The translations under genes and the position numbers were made by a program. The notes beneath the pieces were generated by a model that was not told the DNA's origin, did not search any database, and worked only from the letters and a program-made list of their open reading frames with translations. From the NCBI GenBank assembly GCA_000231825.2, contig JH720388.1:115063-179062 (forward strand): a DNA stretch of 64,000 bases, read 5' to 3'. Below, in pieces: positions 12,185-22,854 of this stretch (the stretch's first letter is position 1; each line of letters begins with the position of its first letter). This stretch comes from Tetrahymena elliotti 4EA (Eukaryota > Ciliophora > Oligohymenophorea > Hymenostomatida > Tetrahymenidae).

Positions 12185-12955
12185 TTTTAATTTTTAATTT
12201 TTTGCCTAAATTTAAAATAATTGAAAGTTCTCGTATACTTTTATTTGAACTAAATTGCATTCTAAAACAATAAACACTTCCCTTCAAGCCTAAAATTTTT
12301 TCATTTAATTTATAGGTTGAATAAAATAAAGGTAGTAAAGTTAGACAGTAATATTGCAACATAACTTTTACTTATTAAAAAAATTCTTTAAATAGTTTAT
12401 TTATTGATTTAAAATAAAAAGAAAATGAAACAAAATATTTATTTGTGAAAAAGTTTTAATTTTCTGAATAAAATACTATTTTTGTTTTTTAACTACTTAT
12501 TAAATATTATCGAGATAAAACTGATTTAACTTCCAACATAATTTTTGATATTTTTAGTATTTTAATAGTAATGCAACATTGAATTTAATTTGAATAAATA
12601 TTTTTATTTTCTCAAAAATTATTTTTAATCAACATTCATTAGCTATAAATAAAAATAGAAATAAAAAGAAAAAGAGATAAAATAGTTTTTTGAGTTACTG
12701 TGACAAAGTAAAAATTTCCTTTTTTGCTAAATAAATCCAAAAACTAAGAGAATAGTTAATTCTTAACTTAAGTTTCAAGTATCATATTTGATATTTTTAT
12801 GAAATACCAATAGCAATTAAAATAGCAATTAAAGTTAAATAATAATAATATGACGACATCATAACAAATTAAGATATTCTTTTGATTTTTCAAAGGTAAA
12901 CATAAATTAAAAAATTAATTAGTAGAAATAATAAATAAGAATTATTTCAATTTTT
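12185..12955. repeat. Second copy of the LRR upstream flank
   Basis: This is a diverged direct repeat of about 8440-9100. It lacks the ATG present at 8870 in the first copy (aaaaagagat replaces aaaatgagat). It also carries an insertion of roughly 90-110 bp after 12800 that contains two copies of an atagcaattaaa motif. It belongs to the same tandem duplication event as the downstream LRR exons. Confidence 0.65.
12892..12947. repeat. Inverted counterpart of 9034-9089
   Basis: This is the reverse complement of 9034-9089 over 56 bp. It sits in the same position relative to the first recognisable LRR exon of copy B. See the entry at 9034. Confidence 0.8.
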
Positions 12956-15190
12956 ATTGATGAATAAGAAATTTTTCTAGAAAGTATAAATCAAATCTTA
13001 ATTGAATATAAACAATTACAGCATCTTATTATTGATATCAGGTAAAATCTGAATCTATTAATCTTTTATTTTAATTTTTATGTTTTTATATTACAAAAAG
13101 CGAAAGCACTTTATCAGATTAAAATATGCAATATTTTGGGTCAGCTTTAAATATCTTATTAGGGTAGAATAATATCCAGAAAAATTGAAATAAACTTAGG
13201 GTATTTCTAATTTCAAAGTTTAAATGTTTTATAAAAATTAAAAATTAAAAAAAGGTTTAACAATATTGGTCAAGAAGGAGTTATTGGTTTAAGCAGAATT
13301 TTTCAATATTGCTAAAGTAAGCACATCTTGTCTTTAAAATTAATGTAACTAAAAAAATATTTTTTTAATTTAAAAAGAGAGAATAATATTTGTCAAAAAG
13401 GAAAAAAAAGCTTAGGATTAGCAGTATCAAAACTTACAAATTTATCTAGTTTAAACTTGTATCTATAGTAAAATTCTGATGAAAAACTAAATGTTATTTC
13501 CTTATCTTTTTTATTTTCACATATTAATAAGGTCAAACAATATTAAACTATCTAAAACTGAAAAAGCAATAAATAAGGTTAAGACTTTCTTCTTCTCAAA
13601 TAAAAACTAGAAATGTGATCAATTAATAGAATGTGCTAATTTGTAAAGTTTTGCTCTTGAACTTGGGTAAACAAATAGACAAACAATATCCTCATTTCAA
13701 AATAATTTTTACTAATTTTTCATAAAAACTCAAATAACATTAGTTCTAGTACAGCTATTAGTATAGGAAATTCTTTAAAGAGCTTCATTAATCCTTTAAT
13801 TCTTAAACTTGAATTTTGGTAAACTTAATTCCATTTAATAATAATTATTTATTTAATCAAATCAAATATTTTTAGGGGAAATTAAATTGGCTCAGAAGGG
13901 TTCACTGGTTTATGCAATGGATTATAATATTGTACAAATCTTGATACTATTTGGTAAATAAAATAAATCTTAATTTTAAAATAGCTTGAATTTTCTATTA
14001 ATTGCTCCCCATTTTGTTTAATAAAAAATAAAAGGAAGAATTAAATTGGTGAATAAGGAAAATTATATAATTAGAACCAGTCTTTATTAAATTGTAAAAA
14101 ACTCTAATTTACTATTAGATTTTGGGTTATTTATTTTTAAAATATGTTCTTGCCTTGATTTCAGAAATAAATCTAAATAATTGTTTATGAAATATTTAGA
14201 AATTTTCTTTTAAAATAGCAAAAACAAAATTAATTTATTTGGGATATTAAAATTGAATTCTTGTATAGCCAAATGCTCAAATTTATAATCTATTAAGCTA
14301 TTTCTTCAGTAAAACAATCATTTATTAGATTTTTTTTCATATTTTCTTTTTTCATAACTTCTGTTTTATGTTTTAAGCACTAACTTATTCTTTTTAATTA
14401 TCAATCCAAAAAAAATAACAATTTTTAAATAAATTAAATTAGCTCTTATATGTCTCACTAATATATTAATAATATAGGTTCTGGATTTAAACACTGCTTA
14501 AAATTAATAAATGTTTAAATTGATCTAACGTAAATAAATTTATTAAGCATTAGAAGAAAAAATCAAAAGTTTTTAAATTAATTTCAAAAACTATTTAAAG
14601 AGATAAATAATAAATTTTATGAAAAATTCTTATATTATTTTAGAAGTGATAATGGAGTTAGCTAATGAGATTTAATCTTATTAATTTAGCATCTCTAAAA
14701 GCTAACAAATTTGAAGATTTTAAAAATTAAGATAAGGTAAAATATTTTACTTTGAAGAATTATAATTTTTAAATAAATTTGGATTTACTAATTTAAAGGA
14801 CTGACTGAATATTTGTGAATTGTGAAACAGAAATAGCATCTCAATTTAAAAATTTTTCACAATTATAAACTCTTAAATTGGTTTTTAATGATGATTATGA
14901 AGTGTAAATATTTTGATAAAATATTGGAATTTTATATTTAGAAAATTCTTATTAATAAAACAAGTTATGAATCAAACCTTCAAAATCAAGTAATCTAGAA
15001 AAAATTAAAAAATAAATTGATAAAATTAAAAAGACTTGTCAAGTGTTAAATTAAATTAGTCCTTTGAAAATTAAAATTTTATTAAATAAACTTATATTAT
15101 CTAAAATAAAAGAAAATAATAGTTCGAATATTGTTAAAAAATGTATGAAGTATTTTATTAACTAAAATTCAATGGTTCTGAGAATATAAA
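12956..15190 (+). pseudogene. Leucine-rich repeat gene copy B, decaying tandem duplicate
   Basis: This copy aligns exon by exon and intron by intron with LRR copy A but is shorter and damaged. Four repeat exons (those at ~9500-10240 of copy A) are missing at the junction near 13350-13380. A 12-nt in-frame stretch between two aatgtg motifs is deleted near 13632. The exon at 14041-14120 carries a net +2 frameshift. In the exon near 14650 the Gln codon TAA of copy A (11518-11520) has become TGA (14666-14668), the only stop in this code. Several repeats remain open, so loss of function is probably recent. A shorter expressed protein cannot be excluded. Confidence 0.65.
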
Positions 15191-15961
15191 TTATCTGATT
15201 TCCAAAAAACATAATCAATTCCATTTATAAAAGAGAAATAATTTTGTTAAGCACAAATTTTTGAATTTTTATTTTGAAAATCTTTAAATATTGAATTCAT
15301 TTTTATTAATTGTACATAATATTTTTATGGAAATAGTATCTACTTTGAGCCATATAAGTTTGAGTACTGTTTGGAAATCAGAATGTAAATACAAGAATGG
15401 GAACTAGAAACTGTATTAAAAGAATTAACATATTAAGAAGGTTATATTACATAATTTAAGAGTTTTTTTTTCATTTTAATTCAATCATAATATTCATCAA
15501 ATAATCTTTTTCATAAAAGATTTTTCTAAAATTTGAAAGAAAGGTATTATAATATTAGAGGAATAAGATTTTAAAATTTTCTTAGATTTGTGATATTTTA
15601 CTTTACAAGATGAAAATTTACTTTGTGATTTATTTAAATTTTATAATTTTTTAAAATGAATATTTTAAAGAGATAATATTAATATTATTTAGAAAAAGAT
15701 TATATAAATTATGGATGCCTTCATTAATATAGATAAATAATTATAAGATTTAAGTAATGACTTAAATAAGATTTTACATTCTTGATTTTTTAATATTAAA
15801 TAATTGATTGTCACTACTAGTGTTGTTGTATGCATAATAAAATATAAGAATATTGAAATTAGTAATAAAGAAGACGTTAATAATATATGATTTTATTGTT
15901 AAGTCAAATTAATTAACAAACTGATAGACTTTGTTTAAATACAAATTGAGTATTTTAGATA
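15191..15961. other. AT-rich spacer upstream of channel copy 2
   Basis: No supported gene. A TGA-free stretch beginning with ATG near 15327 and running about 70 codons has no recognisable motif and ends in poly-T. The region presumably contains the promoter and 5' UTR of the channel at 15962. Confidence 0.4.
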
Positions 15962-18900
15962 ATGGATTCAACTTTGGAAGTTGGAACAAAGTCCAAAAGA
16001 ACACATTCTTCACAAATTTACAATGAGATTGCTAAAGATGAAAGCAAAGAATAAGAAATTAAAGATATTGAGATAAATAGAAGTTGTTAAGGATAATTAT
16101 TTGAATCTCAGCAGTTTTAACCTTAGAAATTACATTAAGGAGATATAGATTAGTCATGTAAAAGTTTTTAAGGAGAAATGAACGATGATTTACAAAAATC
16201 GCTAAAAGAGTTTAACAATAACAATTCTTCAGTGTAGAATCAATAATCTTTGCTGTAATTTAATGGAAATTAGAGCATCATTAATGAAAAAGATATTATT
16301 TATTAGTTTTCACCCTCATTTGATGGGTATTAATAAGAGAAAAATTATTTTGAAGCAAAGTAGAATTATAATGAATAGCAGGATAATAAAAAAAGAAGTA
16401 AAAGGAATAACATTTAACTGAATTAATTAGAGAAAGAGAGTAGCTGTTTATCAGATTAAAACTAATCAGTTTCTATATTCTCAAAGAATAATTTAGCTAA
16501 AAGCGAAGGAAAAAGCCCATGCTCTTCTAAAAAGAATGTAAAATTTAGTAATCAGAAGAATTCTAGTAAAGGATTATTTTAAGATGAGATAACCTATGAT
16601 AAAGACCTTTCAAAATAATGTTCTAGGGCGAATACTGTACCAAAGAATTAAAATATAAATTTTTAGGAGAATATGGTGTAATAAAAGTATAAGTAGAATT
16701 TTTAGAAAGCGAGTAATATAATAAGTAGACTTTTAAATGGTTCTATGAATAAAATAATGAGAATAAGATAGAAAGTTAAATAATTTGCACAGCATCTAAA
16801 AATTAGATATTCAAATAGAAGAATAGATAATTTATCCTCCAAAGAATATTTAATTATAAATGATTTATCTCATTTCTATAATTAAAAATCAAAAGACAAC
16901 TAAAGTATTCATTTCTTTAACTTTTTGAATTCAATTTTAAAGCAATCTTAGCATGTTAATGTATTTATGCCAACAGATCTCTTCAGAGTGCTTTGGGATA
17001 TTATTCAAGTTATTTTCACCTATATTTTTTATTACTTCTATTCAATTATCATATTCTTCAATTATGAAGACTTTAATTCTAACTTTACTTAAAAAGTTAG
17101 TTTATATGCATTCATTATGTTTTTACTTGATATTTTAGTTAATCTAAATACTGCCTATTTTGACAAGGATGTCATCATTAAGTAGAGAAGAATGATAGCT
17201 AAAAAGTATTTTTTATCATCCATTTTCATTACTGATTTGGTGAGTATGTTTGTGCTTGGCTCTAAAGTTATTTACTCAAATTCCCTTATCAGTAATGATC
17301 TACATTAAAATTTATTTGTATTTGGGTTAAATTTGCTAATATTTTTGAAGGTGAACGGAATATCTAACAAAAAATAAAGGTTTGATTATATCTTTACTTT
17401 GACAGAAAATCAAAAACACATTTCTAAACTAATCAATTAACTTGCAAGTGTTATTACAGTAGCGCACATAGGTATTAGATTTATTAGTTTAATTAAAACC
17501 TTTAAAATTTTCTTTATATATTTTAAAGCTGCTATTGGATGGTATTTTGTAGGAATGCAAGAATAAAATTATAGTTAGTTTAATTGGCTTGAAAAACTAA
17601 ATATTTCATAAGAACCTTACTATCAAAAATACATATACTCTATATATTGGTCTATCACCACAATGACAACAGGTTTTTCTTCCTATTAATTTTTATTGCT
17701 AAATTTTTAAAATAAAACATTTTTATGAATAGTGGGATATGGAGATATTTCAGCAACAAATACAATTGAAGCACTGTATATTACAATTATGATGATTTTA
17801 TTCAGTTGCGTTTTTGCTTATTCTATCAACAATATTGGGTTTATTTTATAAGAAATAGAAAAATCATCAAAGCAACTAAACGATGATATCACAACTATAT
17901 AAAGGTAGATATATTTTAAAATTTATAATTATAAAATAATTTTTTAAATTTAGGTATTTAATCAGGAAGGATGTGAATATTTAGCTCAAGAGCAGAGTTA
18001 GACATTACTTATCATTTTTAGCATAAGAGCAAAAAGATAGAGATAAATAATAGGAAGATAAGATTCTTTCAGTTCTTTCTAATAAGCTAAGAGAAGAAGT
18101 GACTAAAGAAATAAATACTAAAATATTAAACAACTATTTCATTTTTAGTTCCAATTTTTCTAAGTCAACACTGAATAAGTTGATATTTATAATGAAAGAA
18201 ATCTTGGTGAACCCGAATGAAGTAATAATAAATGAAAATGAATGTGATGATTCTTCAATATATTTCATTTAAAATGGAATAATTGAGATTTATAATTAAT
18301 AGGCTTCAAAAAAAAATACAACTAATATTATAAATACTTTGACGAGTGGAAATATATTTGGTGAAATTTCTTTCTTTTCAGGTCTTCAAAGACAGGCTTC
18401 AGCAAGAAGTGTGAATTTGTCTACACTTTATAAAATTAAAAGAGATGATTTTATCGAAATACTAAAAGAAAATACTGAAGATTTTGAGCGTTTCAAAATG
18501 ATGCAAGATCAAATAATATTTTAAAAGGACACTTCAGTGACTCGTTCTGAGTGCTACAATTGTAAAAATAGCTTTCACATTTCTAATTAGTGCCCGAGAA
18601 CACATTAATATTTTGATAAGCAGTTTACCATTTTAAAATAAAATTTTTCAATGTTTTAAGAAAGATATTTCAAACAAAGAAAAAATAATAAATTTAATGC
18701 AAAGTAATTTTGATAAAAAATATTTTTATTTTTTAATATTTTTTATTTATTTATTGAAGGATATAAAAGAAAAAAAATGTAGAGATAGTTTATGTGTTAA
18801 AAGATAATTTACTAAAGAGTAATGATGAAAACTATTTAAAATTTATCTAAGAAGAAAGTTTCTAAAGTGATTTATCTTAGTCATCAAATGATAATGATGA

Positions 18901-20428
18901 TTATGATGAAGACGAGGATTCTTAGAGCATGACAACACTATAATTTGATGAAAAAGAAATTAGTTTTAGATTGAACAAAAAAGTATCTCAAGGAGAAAGA
19001 AATGTAGACAAATAAGTAAAATCGATTCATCATATAAATTCAAATTTAGCTACTAATATAGATGAAACAGAGTATTTAGCCATGATAGAAAATTAAACTT
19101 AGAATTATCATTAAAATTTAGTTTATGAAAACTAAGATATACCAACAAAGTTAAAATCTAATGTAGTCAGCTCATAAGCAAGAATAAAATCTTTTGAAGC
19201 AACTGATATAATTGATCCAAATAATAATTAAGATTCAAATCACTTTATTTAAAATAAGTAAAGATGCAATTCTGAAATTTAAAATAAGTAAAGATGTAAT
19301 TCTGAATCAATTAAATACATTTAGAAGAAAGATACTGGTTCTGAAATGTCTTAACAATTGACTAATTTAGAAGAAGAAGGCTCAAGCTTAGAAAATTCAA
19401 GAAAAATAGATAAATAAAAGTAACTTTAACAAAATATTAATGCTCAAATAGCAGTTTATCTAAAAAGTTAGATGAAGTAAGGTCCTTACTATAACAATTT
19501 AAATAAATAGTTTTAGAAATAAGTATCAAATTAATCAGTTGATGATCATTCTCTAAATTAAGTTTAAGATAATTAAATCCCAAAAACAAATAAATTGGAA
19601 TCCAGTAAAAGTAAAACAAAAAATAGCTCAAAAAAAGAACTTACCAACAACAAAAGTTTGATGATTAATCAAAATTCGAAGGAAGTTAGAACTTCAATGG
19701 ATTAATAAAGCATTTTATAAAATATTGTCTCGCTAAGTTATTTGCAAGAGAAAATAAATTCTTAAATATAACCAACAACTAAAGTAGGTTATGAGATAAA
19801 TGTAAATTAAGAAAAAACTAATAAAGTTTAGAACTCGATGAAATCTATAAAAGAAAACTTAAATAATGAATAGAAATCTCATCAGCTTACTTTAAATAAA
19901 GTTAGCTTTAATAACATTCCAAGAGAAACACATAATAAATTACCAAAAAATGAAGGTAGAAACTCTTAAAATTATCAAAATTTCAATGAAAACTAATTTC
20001 TCATTGAGAGGCTTTCAAAGTTGTTGTAAAATAATTAACTTCCACTGTTACTTTAGCTAACACAAGGTAAAAGTTTTTTATAAGACACTTAATATTCATA
20101 ATAAAACTCTATGGATAACTTTGATAGAATTTTTAACTTTAAAAAGTATTTTCCTGAATATAATTTTGATAAGATACTTCAAAAGCTAAAAACTATTCAG
20201 CAAGAGTAAAAGAGATAAAAAAAGAAAAAATTAACCTAAAAAGAACGTCGCTAAAATATAGGCTTAGCAGATTAAATTAGATTATCAGTATTCTAAGGAA
20301 CTGCTAATTTAATCATACCATAAGATTACGATATCAATTTGTATAAACCCACTCATCTATCTTATGGAACGAAGATGCTAAAAGACACCAAATACCCCAT
20401 AAATAAGATTACTTAATATTGTTAATGA
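15962..20428 (+). CDS. CNBD-containing voltage-gated-type potassium channel with CCHC zinc knuckle, copy 2
   Basis: Five exons (introns 17472-17528, 17673-17732, 17905-17953, 18704-18759) give 1415 codons including TGA, so 1414 aa. Intron positions and phases match copy 1 exactly. From the pre-S1 block (RLLNGSMNKIMRIRQ) through S6 and the CNBD the two proteins are nearly identical. The pore is TTMTTVGYGDISA; the cassette is FGEISFFSGLQRQASARS near 744. The zinc knuckle is CYNCKNSFHISNQC near 808, keeping all four ligands while a Gly is replaced by Phe. N-terminus and post-knuckle tail diverge strongly. An in-frame 30-bp unit is duplicated at 19247-19306. Likely a plasma-membrane K+ channel subunit that could co-assemble with copy 1; that is inference. 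Confidence 0.9.
19247..19306 (+). repeat. In-frame 30-bp tandem duplication in channel copy 2
   Basis: Two adjacent 30-bp units encode IQNKQRCNSE twice and differ at one base (tgc/tgt). The duplication lies in the variable tail and is absent from copy 1, so it arose after the gene duplication. Confidence 0.85.
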
Positions 20429-21125
20429 TCTAATAAATATATTGTTTAAATTATTAAAAATCTATGCTGCTTGCTATTCCTCATATATTAAAATTATAAT
20501 AAAGCTAATATCAATCTTACATTTTTTGTAAATAATAAATTACAAATAATTCATTTAAATACAAAATTCAAGAAAAATTTATTTATTTTAATATTTGCTA
20601 TCTAACAAAAAACTAAGAGTAAAAGATTCCAAATGCCCAATTAATTCTTTATATAATAAAACCTAAATAAAAATAAAGGAAAGATCAATCAAACATTTTT
20701 TATATCTAATATTAAAACCTACTCACCTGTCTTATTCGGAAACAAAGTAAAAGATACCAGAATTCCAATAAATATGATTATTTAATATCGTTAATAATCT
20801 AATTAATCTATTTTTTAAAATTAAAATTGCTATTTCTCACTTATTACTACCAAAATAAAGGAAATTTCAATCCAAAATTTTTTATTTTATTAGAGTAAAC
20901 CTACTTACCTGTCTTATGGGGAAACTAAGTAAAAGATACCAGAATTCCAAAAAATATTATTATTTAATACCGTTTATGACCTAATAAATATATTTTCTAA
21001 AATTAACATTGTTATTCCTCATTATTTAAAACCAAAATAAAGGGAATATCAATAAAGAATTTTTTGTAAATAATAAATTACAAATAATTTATTTAAATCC
21101 AAAATTTAAGAAGAAAATTCATTAT
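20345..21125 (+). repeat. Decayed tandem reiterations of the channel 3' end
   Basis: The last codons and 3' flank of channel copy 2 (aaacccactcatctatctta, then gaacgaagatg...) recur downstream. Clear repeats begin at 20715 (aaacctactcacctgtctta) and 20897 (aaacctacttacctgtctta), each running on through aaagataccagaattccaa and into ttgctattcctcatta-like flank. A weaker copy lies at about 20605-20690. A further ~65-bp block (tttttgtaaataataaattacaa...) occurs at 20521 and again at about 21058. None of the downstream copies keeps an open frame. Confidence 0.75.
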
Positions 21126-22854
21126 TTTTTTTTTATAAATTAGTAAATATATGTTAAAGCTATAATAAAAGCAAAAAAAAAATTATTTCATAAAACTCCT
21201 AATTAAAAACTCTAAAAAAATTTCTAAAATACCTTTTAAAATTTTCATTTCATTTTTATTCATGAAAAAAACATGATTTTTAACTAAAATAATTGAGCCA
21301 GTCATGTAATTAAGTTAAATATTTTTTATCCTCTTTTATTAGTAAGTAAAATAAAATAGAATAGAAAGAAAAACTAAAATAGATTAATTTAGCTTGCACA
21401 TTAAAATACACTAATAATTTTTAAATTTATTTTCTCTTGAACAGATTTTCTTCATTTTAATCTTAGAAAATAAATAGCTTTTTGGATTTATGTTAATTAA
21501 ATGGAGGATATCGTTAAATAAATGGGCAGTAGAGAGGTTCTAATATTAAAGCCAAAAATTGAAAAAATTAAAAATAAATAATTCAAAAAAGGAGATAGAA
21601 AATTTGAATTTGGGTGAATCAGAAATGTGCTATATCAGATATGATTAATAAATAGATAGAAGTATTACTTAATCAATATTTTACAAAATTAAGAAAGTAA
21701 ATAGATAGATACAATTAATCAATTTCATCATAAAAATTAAATTAATGATATAGATAAATTTTGATTAACGATATTTAAGAATTCATAAATACAAATGAAA
21801 TACATTCGCTATGATTGGATTGAAGAATTTACAGACCTAAGGATTCAGTAATAAGAAATAGATTTTTATTAATTTATTGATAGAAAATATATGTTTATAT
21901 TTCCTATCTTCTCTCTATTCTATAGATAAAAAGGATTTCAAATTAAAATAACGTGAGTCAAAATTAACAGATCTAACAAGATATTTTGTTAATTTATGTA
22001 ATTACTGAGAAAAATTGAGGCAATCAATAGATATGCAAATATCAGTAAATGTATATGTGTACCTATCAATTTAATTTTTGTGAATAAAAATTTTACTTGT
22101 TTGGGATGATAGATATTATGAAAATTTGAAAAAATTTAATTTTTATTTGTGATAGGGTTATATTTATTAATACACAAAAAAAATACAATCAATTAATTTC
22201 AATTAAATAAAAAATGTGAGATACACACACAATCATCTAAATACGAATAGAAAAAATGCAAAAATATTCCCTTATTGAATAAAAAGTAAATACAAATTTT
22301 GGTTAAATGAATGAAATAAATTATGATTAACACATACAATATGTAAGATATATATATTATCAATAATTATAAATTTATCAAAGAACGAACATACATACAT
22401 ATACAGCTAATACAAAGGTTTTTGTTTGTTTTAACAAAAAGCAATAAAAAGAAAGTAGTAAATAAATCCATATAAATAAACAAGCAAACAAGAAAGCTAG
22501 CAAAAAAAACAAAGAAACATTAAACAAAAAGAAAATAAAAAAGTGAATAAGAAGATAGATTGAGATTATAAAGAATTTATTAAATTAAAGAATTTTTTAT
22601 ATATAAAATATAAATTTGAAAATTAAATTCACTAGTAAGCAGTAATTTTTTAAGTTAGTTAGCAGTATACAGCAATCATACATAACATATATACATACTT
22701 GCTCGCTCACCCAAACCTATACTCAGTTTGATAGATTGATATTCAAAGATATTAAATAATCAATCTCATATTAAAAGCTAAACAACTATTGGTTTATAAT
22801 TTGCAGAAGTAATTGTAGTGAAGAGATATTTACTGAAAGAATTAATTGATAAGC
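21126..22854. other. AT-rich spacer upstream of DOP1
   Basis: No coding signature on either strand. The last 500 bases (22200-22700) contain many short CA- and TA-rich microsatellite-like runs (atacatacatatacag, acacacac) and many simple A-rich repeats. The region should contain the DOP1 promoter and 5' leader; no specific element is recognisable. Confidence 0.4.

Noticed and set aside
12018..12362. Long standard-code open frame on the minus strand (114 codons)
   Set aside because: Composition is Leu/Ile/Lys/Ser from A/T-rich sequence. It straddles the end of LRR copy A and the duplicated flank and contains no motif, so it is a shadow frame.
15327..15540. Small ATG-initiated open frame of about 70 codons
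   Set aside because: No motif, ends in poly-T-derived Phe, no homolog within the window. Not supported as a gene.
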